64,000 bases of DNA, from NCBI GenBank assembly GCA_007449985.2, contig VIIQ02000001.1, positions 310,001 through 374,000 on the forward strand, read 5' to 3'. The notes under the pieces were generated by a model that saw only the letters and a program-made list of their open reading frames with translations, was not told the DNA's origin and searched no databases. The first letter of the stretch is position 1, and every line of letters begins with the position of its first letter. Source of the stretch: Desmodesmus armatus. Lineage: Eukaryota > Chlorophyta > Chlorophyceae > Sphaeropleales > Scenedesmaceae. This document shows, piece by piece, positions 1 to 10,777 of this stretch. The translations under genes and the position numbers were made by a program.

Positions 1-202
1 GGGGGGGGCGGTGGGCAGACCCCCAATGACTTGCCACACACAACAGCCGAGAGATCCAACTGTCCGGCAGCCGCAGAAGCTTGTGATTTGAAACAGCCTC
101 AGGTTTTGGTGACACCACACCTTACTGTACTGTACTACACCGTACCGCACCGTACTGTACCATACTGTACTGTAATCGCCCTGTTCCAAAGTGCCCCCTC
201 AC

Positions 203-3200
203 CTCAGCTTTTCCGCCATCTCCTGTCTGTACACCTCCTCATCAAAGTCGATGCCATCCTCACGACACTTCTTCTTGGCCTTGGTGACCTGCAGCAGCAG
301 CAGCGCAACCACCCCAGCAGCAGCACCACCGTTACTAGTGCTTTCATCACTGTTGCTAGCCATGGTTGCATGGTGCTCGCCGCAACCCACCCACTCTTCA
401 ACAAGCCATCATGCAACCAGCTTGTCAGTTTCAATGCTTGTCAACTCCCAAGTGCATATCAGACAGGCAAGCCTAATGGTAGCCGCTACTGGTCCAGTGG
501 ACCAGATGACCCACTTCCTCACCATCCTGGCATGCAGCATCAAGGCTTTCCACCGTTGATGACAGGTTGGAGCCGCGGCTATGCCAAACCCCATGCTGTG
601 GATGCAACCTTAATACGATCATCATCCCCCCCCCCTGATTCCCAAATCCCAGTTCCCAACTCCCAAAAGAAGTGACACCATTCCCCCTCAAAGCTGACCC
701 CCCCCCCCCCCAAACCCAACCAACCCCCTCACCTCATCGTCTAGCCCCTCCATCTCCACATTCAGCTGCTGCTCCTCAGCAATGGCATCAGTAGCCAGCA
801 CATACTTGCAACGCTCCTGAAGCCCTGCACGCCTGCACACCAACAGCAGCAGCAGCAGCAACAGCAGCAACAGCAGCAGCGAAGATTGCACAAGTTCAGA
901 GATTGTGATCACTCCAAACCATTTCAGCTGGAACTTGACATCCCAACAATGTCATAGAGTTGCAATTGTGTGCAAGCATACATACAAATGGCCACGCCTC
1001 AGCTTCGGCTCGCCTCAAATGCAACTCACAACTCCAATCCAGCAGCTCAAACGTGACCAACTGAACCGCCTTGGGTGTCAGGGTTCAGAGTATTGGTGTC
1101 AAGGCGAGCATATGCCACACATTTCACACAAGTAGAGCATCACCCAGCCACTCATTCTTCTTTTGCTTCAATGAAGCCCTTCAGTGCCTCCTCAGTCATG
1201 CCTTCGTCCTTCGGGGCTGCTCTGGTGGGTGCTAGGCACACCCATTTACAAAAAAATGCTACTGAAATCATCGGCTGGCTTGCGGGTGATCTCGATCGCC
1301 CCCACACCTGACCTGAGAAACTGGGGTACGACAAGTTGAAGGTCCTTTGGGACACCCTCAAGAGCCCTTGGCTCGCTGGCTAGTGCCGAGGTTTGGGAAA
1401 ATCCCCTCCCAAAATTACTGTACTGTACTGTACTGTACTGTTTGATGTTACTCAGTGAACTATTGCTATTTAGCCACCTGGCTATTTAGCCACCTGGCTC
1501 ACTTTACTGCGGTAGCAGAGCCTCTCACTCACTCTGCCTCAATGAATCCCTCCAGTGCCTCCTCAATGAGCTCAGGGTTGAACCCTCCACATCCTTAGGC
1601 CAGGCCCAGTGCTCTTGCAGCCCAAGTGACTCCTCAAGATCAATCAACTGACCCGCCTTGCGGGCAAGGGTTTACGGTCTGGGGTTTGAGGTAAAGGTGA
1701 ACACATGCCACACGTCACTGCATTTACATGGGGCATACATAGCAGAACCTCCCACTCACTCTGCCCCCCACTCACTCTGCCTCAATGAAGCCCTCCAGTG
1801 CCTCCTGAGTAAGTTGCTCCTCCACATCCTCAGGCCGTGCCAGGCCCTTCTGCACCAGCTCCAGCAGCTTGGCCTGGTACTCCTTTTCGGCTTGGGCACG
1901 CAGCAGCGCCTCGGGCACGGGGCTGGCCACACACGCTGACACCTGAAGGGGAGAGAACAGAGAAGGAATTCAGTAGGTGCAGGTACGTAGATGCAGTGGG
2001 TGCAAGTGAAAGAAACCTCACCTGAGTGACGATGGCGTCATGCACCTGCGCCTTCACACCCATCAAGTGGGCTGAATTTCTCTCAGTTACTCTAAGATAA
2101 GCTTGAGATGCATCTGAATGCAGCACCTGAGGTGCATGCATATGAAATGCCATGCCATGTCCGTGTGTGCTATTTTGTGGTGGCTGATCTTGCTTGCCTC
2201 ACCTGCACGCCCCCCCCCAAAAAAACAAACCCTCACCTGCGTTACGATGGCGTCCTGCACCTGCGCGTTCACGTCTTTCATGCGTGCCAGTGATGTGCTG
2301 CTCAGCAGGCTGGTGCGCAGGTCCTCAGCTGACTCAAACTGGGGGTAGTGCTTAGCAACAAACTCGTCGTCGAACTGCAGACATGAACATGGACATGAAC
2401 ATGACACTGTCATTCATGCCATGAAGTGAGTGATGCACCTACGTGCATCCGCAACTCGTGGTGCACAGGGAAGAACCCCGGGGCCTGCTGTAGGAGAGTC
2501 ATGGGCACCAGGCTCACCATGGAGAAGGCAGCGAGCAACAGTGACGGTTGACAAAGTGACAATACCAACAGAAACAGCGACAGTGCGCCCACCTCTGGCA
2601 GCAGATAGCTGAAGAGCTCAATGAGTTTGATCTTGGCCGTGGCTGTCTGGCCCCTCCACAGGTCTACGTGCCAATCTTCAGGGAACACAAAGTCCCACGA
2701 CCGCTCCTCGCCAGAAACCATGCCCAACATGTTCTGAACAGCAACACAGTGAAGACCAAGGGGCAGCGTAAATGCAGGCAGGAGTTGTTGAGGACGGGAG
2801 CATAAGGCATGGGCAGAGACGTAGACGGAAGGGGCACAAAATCAGTACCGCAAGGGCTGTACAACTACAAGCATGTGGCAGGCGAGCAGGCAGGCTGTTG
2901 ACGCATGTAGCGCCCCACCTAGGCGCCATGCCATGACAAACACCGACCTTATACGCCCCCCTCCTGAGCACGCTATGGTACGAATCGAGGCTGTTGGTGT
3001 GTCATTGACACCCCACATCAACATCACACCATCACCCTGTCAGCCAACCCTATTTGCGCTCCTCGCTCCCCCCCTCCAAGATGGAACATGAAACAGGGTG
3101 TACCAGTATCAAATCAACAGACCCTGAACCCTGCCCCACTCACTTGTGTGAGCTCCAACATGTCTTGGTCAGTATCAAAGAAGAATTTGTCATTGCTGAG

Positions 3201-4777
3201 ACCCGGGTAGGCTTCACGGCCACCCTTGGGCATGATATTCATGGAAATGATAGCTCCATCACCACGCTGCAGACCCCTACAAGCACAGTTATGGTGAACA
3301 CACATATAAGTTTTGCTGTAATTCTAATGTCCTGGCTTGTAGAATGATCACTTTGCATCTTGCTCATCACACTCTACAGGCTGCATCACGACACTCAGAC
3401 CCCTGCAAGGACAAATTTCAGTAGACAAACAGTTAGGTTCTGTTGTACATGCACTGTCCCTGGCTTGAAGTCATCCTCACCTGTCTGCCACCACCTGCCG
3501 CTCTGACTCCTGCTTGAGGTACTGCCGTATCAAACCCTCCACTGCCTCCTTATCAGTGTTGAGGTCGCCTGCAGCAGCACAACAGCAGCACAAGCCAAGC
3601 ACCATGCAGTGAAACTGCTTCTGTCCCGCCACCCTGCTGCTCAAAAGTGTCACTGACAGTAACCAAACAGTTCTGGCTAGACACAGTACATCTATTAGAG
3701 GCGCCATCAGAGGACCTCGCCATGCCATGGTATAAGTAAAAGTAAAAGTAACAGCAACAGGAGCAAAAATTCAACAACAGAAAAGTAAGGAACAGTGGCA
3801 GTGGCAGTGATGATCAGCAGCCTGCCCACCTGTGTCCTGCACAGTCACCTCAATCTCTGAGTACGGCCGGCTCCATTCCACATCAGGCACACGGTCATAC
3901 GTTACCTGTGGCAGCACCAACAGCAGCAGCAACAACACTGAGTGAGCAGAGGGCGCCTGCCGGTGCATACCTATGTCGACTCAGCAATATGACACTCATA
4001 GTGCTTGATTTCTGCTGCATGTCAAGCTGCGTCTGGTGCGTATGCAACAAACAGGTACACAACAATTTCCAACAGCAACTGTGCACTCCATCCAAGCAAG
4101 TCAAGCTGCCCTATAGCACACCTACATATGCCTAGCCAGTGCAACTGCATGGTAGGCAAATTGGGCGTACAGAGAAAGCATCCATCAAACCAACCAAATT
4201 GGTCCCACAGGGCATCGGCATTGTGTGATGATAGCAACCAATGCATCCTCCCTCCTTTCCAAACCCACCTCAAAGGTCAGGGGCTTAGCTGGGTCAAAGG
4301 ATGCCATCAGCTTGGGGATGTTGCTGGTGATCCTCTCAGAGCCTGGCAGGCTGCGGGTGGCATGCACCGGCATGACCTGCACACCAAAGCATGCAGTAGA
4401 CGATAACGTTGGTGCCCGTCAGATCAGTATTGTCACTGCGACGTGTTGTAGATGCTGGGCATCAAGCTACAAGGATGAACAACAGTACTGAGCAAGAGCC
4501 GGACTGTGCACGTGGAAAGCTCTGTTTTGACGAAGGAAGGCATCACGAAAGGCAAGTCTGCTGCTGCCGCTGCCGCTGCTGCCACTGCTGCCACTGCTGC
4601 CGACCTGCCGCTACTGCCAGTACTGCCGCTGCTGCCACTCACATCTGACATGGCCTTAATGAGGATTGTCTCCAGCACTGCGGCGTCAAACTGCTTCTGG
4701 CCCCCCACCCTGCTGATGATCTCAGACAGCGGGATCTTGTCTGGCCTGAAGCCCTTGAGCTCACCAACAACATCCCT

Positions 4778-4815
<38 letters not shown>

Positions 4816-6670
4816 GGCAGCAGGAGCAGCAGGAGCAGCAACAGGAGGATGAGCACTGTGCAGAGTGAAACTTATTCGGGAGCAGTTGCTGATGCAGCTG
4901 CTGTGCCAGTGGCAGTAGCGGCAGGGGGTTACACCACACACCCAGGGTTCATTGAATGTGGTAGCACAGATGTCGGACTAGCCGCTGCTGTTCAACTGGG
5001 AGGCGGGCCAACAGCAATCGGTAATGAATGACTTGAGCACAGATGCAGACGGCATTGCACCTTGCCGGGAGAACTGCAACCCACACTGGAGACATCATAC
5101 AGGCTGCTGCAAATGTAAGCATAAAGCAGGAGGCAGCTCATGGCCTGCTGCTGCTGCCCTTGCTCCTACTGCCGCATGCTGCTACTGCCCCAACATACAT
5201 ACAGCCCTGTGCCTGACATGGTGCCTGCCAGGGCCTGCCTCCACACCACCCATGTCGCCTGAAGTGTGTTTGAAACTGCTGCCCTCAACCCCACCAGTGC
5301 TGCCACTGCTGCTGCAATTTAGTCATCTGCTGCCGCTTTTGCTGATCCTGCTTGTGGCTTTGCTGGGGCACGCGTTCTTCAACAATGCCAGCGCGCGCAT
5401 TGCTGCTATTGCTGCTGCAGATTGGTCAGGTGCTGCTGCCCTTGCTGGTTCTGCTTGTGGCTCTGCAACGGCTCACGGCCACTGAAAAAAGCCAGCGTGC
5501 GCCCACCTGCGCATGATTTTGACTGTCTCCGTGAAGCCATCCTGACAGACAGCTCCAGGCACTGTGATGGTCAGGTTGACCTGGTTGCTGGGCAGCAACT
5601 CACGCACCACCTGCAGAGGTCAGCACAGCACGGCACAGCACAGCATGGCACGGCATGACGCAGGATGGCACACAGCATTGCATGGCACCGCACGGGATGG
5701 CGCACAACAACATGGCGTAAGCAAACACATTCTGCTTAACAGGTGGGATGCTGTGGATACCAGTATCAGACGCACATCGAGCTGAAAGCGCATGTGGCGT
5801 TCCAATGCATCATGTTTTCAAAGCTTTTGATGAAGGCATGTGCTGGATACTGGTGTCAACTAGGGCTAGCCTGCTGGTGTTGAGCCAGTGTGCTGCCCAG
5901 CTCCCCAACCTGCTGCACTGCTGCTCCACGGTTTGTTCATCCTAAATATAGGGGTGAGCACCACTGGTGCATTCCTGTATGTCCTGACATGTGGCACATG
6001 ACAGGACAGCTGCGCACCAGGCTATGGGGCTGGCCAGCAATCTGCACCCACCCAACAACTGACAGCTATGCCTAGGCCCATTAGCTTTTGCTGCAATGAC
6101 ACTCCATCGCCCAGGCTGTCGCTTGAGGCAAATCAATGAAAGGTTTTACAAACACTGCCCTTTCATGCAGATGCTGCTTTGTGACGGTCACTATTGAACG
6201 CCATGCTCAACAACCGCCAAAGACAACTGCTGCTGCCTCCACCACCGCTGCTTTTGCTGCTGATCAGCTAGGTTGTTGAAGGGGGGTGGGGTGGGGGGGG
6301 TGGGGCGGCAGTGTGCATACCTCATACTCGCGCTTAGCGGCGTGTACTGCCACTGCTGCCTTGCGTCCCCTGCTGCTGATCAGCTTCTGCGCTGCAACCT
6401 GCATACAGTTGATATAAGAAGTTCCTGTAAAGTTGGCAGCCTGGGGTCACGATAGCAGCAGTGCTGGCAGCAGTAACAGCAGCAACTGGCCAAAAAGCAG
6501 CAAGAGGCTTTCGTAACAGAACCAATTGAACTTTGTGTCATCAAAGCGTCTGTTGCCTTCTATGGGCTGCTGTGCTGCCCTTGATTGCAGATGCATGCAT
6601 CTTGCTACTGCTGCTGTTGCAGGGTGCCAGAACAAGGCCGTACCGGACGAGCTTGACGTGCAATCTGCAT
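203..6670 (-). CDS. TIG1: Chloroplast trigger factor (ribosome-associated chaperone/PPIase), 3' partial
   Basis: Trigger factor binds nascent chains at the ribosome exit tunnel; the plant and algal form works on plastid ribosomes. Thirteen exons agree in phase (minus strand): 6644-6670, 6321-6398, 5507-5610, 4643-4775, 4269-4376, 3830-3905, 3481-3568, 3144-3276, 2593-2733, 2237-2374, 1776-1942, 733-832 and 203-288, giving about 459 residues. The first two exons give a basic, Ser/Ala-rich transit peptide. Exon 4 carries the ribosome-binding signature region (GFRPDKIP, compare GFRxGKxP of the family). Exons 8-9 form the FKBP-like middle domain (GDGAIISMNIMPKGG, FPEDWHVDLWRGQTA). Exon 10 opens the C-terminal arm (FDDEFVAKHYPQF), and later exons are charged helices. 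The last visible exon ends at a donor in phase 2, so the final residues lie left of the window. The first exon (9 codons) is the least certain. Identity by family resemblance is firm. Confidence 0.88.
1060..1800 (-). repeat. Dead tandem copies of a TIG1 exon end inside the next intron
   Basis: The real exon 1776-1942 ends in codons for EALEGFIEAE followed by a GTGAGT donor. Two decayed copies of this exon end lie further down the same intron, at about 1521-1600 and 1145-1220, each still reading close to EALxGFIEA on the minus strand. Flanking intron sequence is copied too: the stretches around 1068-1128 and 1650-1715 are alike (both contain a CATGCCACAC motif). Joining 1776 directly to 832 keeps phase and matches the family alignment, so the copies are not needed for the protein. 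Confidence 0.7.
1416..1440. repeat. (TACTG)5 microsatellite
   Basis: Five perfect TACTG units in a TIG1 intron. A degenerate version of the same 5-base motif occupies about 121-175. Related five-base runs recur elsewhere in the window (5625-5700, 58738-58765, 62993-63030). Confidence 0.9.
2008..2062 (-). repeat. Dead copy of the TIG1 AQVQDAIVTQ exon end
   Basis: On the minus strand this stretch reads close to KAQVHDAIVTQ followed by a GTGAGG donor. It mirrors the real exon end at 2237-2283 (NAQVQDAIVTQ, GTGAGG). It lies in the intron between 2237 and 1942 and is not needed for a continuous frame. Confidence 0.65.
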
Positions 6671-7115
6671 AGAAGAAGCATTCTTCCTCGCAGAGCTGCC
6701 TCGGATGCTGCTAGAGGCCTGCATAGCTCCACAACAACTGTTCCGGCAGCTCGAGTGTGTCAAGACAGCTTTTGCCGGAGCAGCGGTCAGTACTAGATGT
6801 CTTTTCTGGAAGAAAAATTACTTCGCATCAATTACGGTGGAAGTCTTCCTGGTCAACGTTAGTCAAACACTGCCAGCCTGTTCTTGCAGTGTCGCTTCTA
6901 AACCATCATCAGGGGTCCAACACTGCCAACACGTTGACAGCAGTGCTGTCAACAACGTGTGTCTCACCAACATCACCTTCCACAACACAACACAACCCGA
7001 CAACAACCTGACAACAATTGTTGTCAGTTGCAACCTTTGCTGTTGCCTCCCTCAGTAGCAACATCACTAGCACCCCATCCTTCATGTCATCATGCTGCAT
7101 CAACCTCTCCAATTC
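6671..7115. other. Intergenic: TIG1 5' side and COQ6 3' side
   Basis: About 445 bases between the first trigger-factor exon and the COQ6 stop codon; both genes are on the minus strand. It should hold the TIG1 promoter and the COQ6 3' UTR. No clear motif or further exon was recognised. Confidence 0.5.
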
Positions 7116-10052
7116 TCACTTCATGCTGCTGCTGAGTCCCATAGCATACCTCATAATGCCGTTCTTCAGAGGCCCCAAACTATTCAACATGCCAAGGCCT
7201 GCAGAGCGCACCGCCCCAGCTAAACCCTGCTGCACCCCGAAGCCCCTCCACAAAACCTCCAGCGCCGTCATCATGCCCAAATTGGCCCGCTGCTGCTGCG
7301 TCTCGTATCTGCTCTGCAACAAACCCACATCGCCCACATCCTGGCCGACTTGCCGCGCAAAGGCTAGAGCCTCTGCAAGCGCTGCAGCATCACCGAGACC
7401 CAAGTTAACGCCTTGACCTGCCAACGGGTGCACAGCATGAGCCGCATCACCTATGAGCGCCAGGCGTGGAGCAACATACCTACAGCAGCAGTGGTGAAAG
7501 GTGAGCAGCAGTGGCAACGGCAGCAGTGGCAGCCATACTTGAACACACAGACGCAGTTTGGCACAAGCAAGGGATGCTGCAGCTACCATCACGATGAGGT
7601 TCAAGCCTGGCCACCAAACCCCTTATGCTGCATGGCCTGCCCAGTCGTACTATGCAGAGGTAGCTCAACAGTCCCATACACACTAAGCACTGCACCGTAT
7701 TGGGAATGTCACGACCACCACCCATGCCCGCAGGATGCCAGCTTGTGTGAGCCACAACAGTCGGAATTGTGGCAAGCCCATGATACAATTAGTTTGCACA
7801 CCCACCCCAACTGCATGGGCTGCTGGCAGTAGTAGCAGAGGCGGTGTGGGTGTTGCACAACATTGACGCTGGGTGCCCCGCTCACAATCTCCACTTCGTC
7901 TGTTGCAGACAGGCACTGCAAACGGCATGTGGCACAAGTGTCTATGTTCGCACAAACCCCCAGTACCCCAACCTATATAGGGAAATACCAACGGTGCACA
8001 ACCCACCTGCCACTATGCTGCAGCTGCAGAGGAAAGGACTTGGGACTGCTGCCGACCCAGCCCTCAACATGTGGAGGTGCCCTCCAGTAACTGCCGCTCC
8101 CAGCATCACCCCCTGCCACGCTGCTTACTGCCCCTCCCAGTAGGGGCCCCACCACAGGGGCTTGACTCACAACACCCTGTAACACCGCCCCCGCAGCAGC
8201 AACAGGCCCCGCTGCTGCTGCCGTCGCCCCCATTGGCCCTGTGTTTATGCTGCCAGGGTTTTGCTGTAGTGCTGCGTTCACTGCATCTGCAAAGCCCTGG
8301 GTGCTGCTGGACTCCAACTGCCTCGCCATTTCTGGCGTAACTGTCCAGACCACGTTGCTGTAACCGTCGCGCACCGGCAGCAGCGCCAGCGGGCCGGTTG
8401 GCAGGAAGCGCTGCCAGGCCGTGTCGCTGGGTTCAGTTGTGGCGACCGTGGCCACTAAACCCCGCTGGTTGTAGCTCCAGCCGACAGTCCTAAACCCTGC
8501 CAAGTCGCGGATGCGCGACCGGGCACCATCTGCTGCCACCACTAGTCGACAATGCAGCTTGCTGCCATCAGCCAACTCCAACTCTGCTAGACTGCTGCCA
8601 CTGCTGCCGCCACTGCTGCCGCTGCTGCCGGTGACTGCTGCCAAGTTTTGCAGCAGCGGTGACGCATTGCTGCTGCTGCTGCTGCCGGCACTGCTGCCGG
8701 GGAGTCGCAGGCCCTTGACGCTTGCAGGACACAGCATGTCCAGGCAGCCAGCACCGCCTGCTGCTGCTGCTGCTGGGGTTGCGGTTGCCGCTCTGAGCAG
8801 TGCTGCCTGCAGCAGCCTGTTCTCCACAACACAGCCCATGTAGGGGAGGCCCACATCAGAGGACTGCCAGCTAATGAAGCCGGGACCAGCAAATTCCCAG
8901 ACCTGCGTACACGTGCAGGATGTGATTGCGGTTTTGGGTGAGGATCAGGGGTCGCCAGCTCCCACACCTGCTAACATACGTTGAGGTGTTGGCTCTGGTG
9001 TGTTGGCTGAGCCTAGAGTTCCACAGGTAGTGCACAGTATGTTGCCAACAAGAATGGGTTCGCCATGGCACAGGCCATTCGGCCAGCAAAGGAAGCCAGC
9101 ACACCTGTGGGCCTGCCAGCATGTACTGTCAGTCGGCCACACAGACAGCTTTCTGTGCCTATCGATTGAGCTGGTTGTATGACTATTGCTGTGGCTGGAC
9201 AAGGGGCCTGCCATGACACAGGCATCACAAACGCAACGATCAACTGTAAATGCATGTGCGAATCTCACAAACACACCATCATGGCCTTGCCATGCGCTGC
9301 TGTGCCTGACGCACCTGCATATGTTGGAATGTCGGCGCTGCGGGGGCCAGCTCATGCCATGCACCTGCCTGCTGTAGCAGCTGCATGTTGGCTGGCGTGA
9401 TTGTGCTGACGCGCAGGTCTGGGTACTGTGGTTGGTCTAGGGTCAGCGGTGGCACCTGCTGGTCTATTACAGCCAGCCGCATGCTGGCTGTCAAAGGGTT
9501 GGCACCTGCAGCAGCCCTCGCAGCACAGCACGTCACAGCACACCATTGGGTCCCCATAAAGAGGTGTTTGATTGCGTGCTCGGGTGCGTCTGGTAGCTGT
9601 GTGTGAGTAAGGCGGTTCAGATGAACAAGGGTCCCAGCATCTCACTCATGCGAGCCATTCTGCCTATGAGCTGCAGGCACCATCTGCACCATATGCAACG
9701 GCTGTGCTGACGCGTCAGGTATCCCACTGCTGAATGATGTGGCTGTCGCAGGTCCCTGTATCAGTATGGCGTTGCATGCAATGCAAGCAAATGCCATTGG
9801 CTTGCTGCAGGTGCCAGTAGCGTGCATACACGCAGTAAGGCCGGTTTCCAACAGCACTGCACAGCAGAGAGCCTGCATCGTGCACTTACGCAGCAGCGCC
9901 ACCAGCGCAGCCCCAACCATTCCTGCCCCAACCACACAGACATCGTATGGCTCGCTGCTGCTGCCTGCTGAGGGCCCTGCTGCTCCTGCCTTGCCAGTGG
10001 ATGGTACTGGTGGAGGTGCAGGAGGGTCATGGTGTGCCGCTGCTGCTGCCAT
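7116..10052 (-). CDS. COQ6: COQ6-type FAD mono-oxygenase of ubiquinone biosynthesis
   Basis: COQ6 hydroxylates the benzoquinone ring precursor in the mitochondrial coenzyme Q complex. Four exons agree in phase (minus strand): 9890-10052, 9315-9505, 8007-8902 and 7116-7479, giving 537 residues. The FAD-binding GAGMVG lies at residues 42-47. The central VVAADGARSRIRD motif fits the aromatic-hydroxylase fold, and the second FAD motif IGDAAHAVHPLAGQGVNLG begins near residue 426. The C-terminus (SLGPLKNGIMRYAMG) matches the COQ6 tail. The splice from 8007 to 7479 rebuilds a SFPLQLQHSG-RYVAPRLALIGD junction typical of the family. An Ala/Gly/Ser-rich insert of about 80 residues precedes it. The start chosen is the first ATG before the FAD motif. 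The frame stays open upstream to 10250 and an acceptor at about 10120 hints at another 5' exon, so the mitochondrial presequence may be longer. Confidence 0.9.
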
Positions 10053-10777
10053 GCTGCAGAAACTGAAGGCTCGGTGCAGCACGGGCAGCGATCCTGTGCA
10101 GCCATGTGGTGCACACACCTGCAGGACGCACTTGCCATGATCAGTTTCCAACGCCGACAGCAGCAGGCAAACGCGTGCTGGCTGATAGGGGTTAGTTTGG
10201 ACGTCTGCAGGTGTGCAACAGTTGAACAGCGCTTGTCCGTAGACACCCAAATCAAATGCATGGCAGTTGGGGCAAGTCTGCTGTGATGCTGTCGGATTTC
10301 ACCTGCAGCACCTGAGCAGCAGCTGGCCACCACAACGTCCCTGTTGCTGACAGCATCACAAAAGGTGTCCACCTGCATGAGAGGCAGCAGCAACAGCATA
10401 ATGAGGGACGGGCAGCACTTGCATGGGGCGTGGTGGACACTGCTTGCTACAGCCTGGCGCACCAGGGCTGTTCCTCAGCTGCTGGACTGCTCTGTCTGAC
10501 GTGGAGGGCGATAGATGGAAGTGAAACGACGACGACGGATTTTGATGGGCATTAGCTGGCAGACAACCGAGGCATAGTCATGAACTACCTGGTGTACACA
10601 TTGTGTCATTGTCTGGGTGTGAGAATGACATGGCTGGCACCAAGTGGTTGCGTTGGCAACATACCTGTTGCGGCAGCACTTGTGCGTCTTCTTCCTCATC
10701 GTCCTGGGCGTTGCCTCACAGCCACCTGCAAGTTGCATTGATCATCTGGATCCACCGAACAGTTTGAAAAGCAAGCC
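10053..10777. promoter_or_regulatory. Divergent COQ6 / HAD-like promoter region
   Basis: The COQ6 and HAD-like genes run away from each other across about 725 bases. Part of the left side is probably a COQ6 5' exon or UTR: the COQ6 frame is open to 10250, and another exon-like piece with an acceptor and a GTATGT donor lies at about 10673-10730 on the minus strand. The short space left implies a shared promoter. No TATA box or named element was identified. Confidence 0.45.

Noticed and set aside
31..675. 214-codon plus-strand frame at the left edge
   Set aside because: It is antisense to trigger-factor exons and introns and runs through a TACTG-type simple repeat.
2443..2487. Possible extra 45-base trigger-factor exon (QAPGFFPVHHELRMH)
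   Set aside because: It has splice sites and keeps phase, but the family alignment runs directly from LLPE to FDDEF, so it is not needed.
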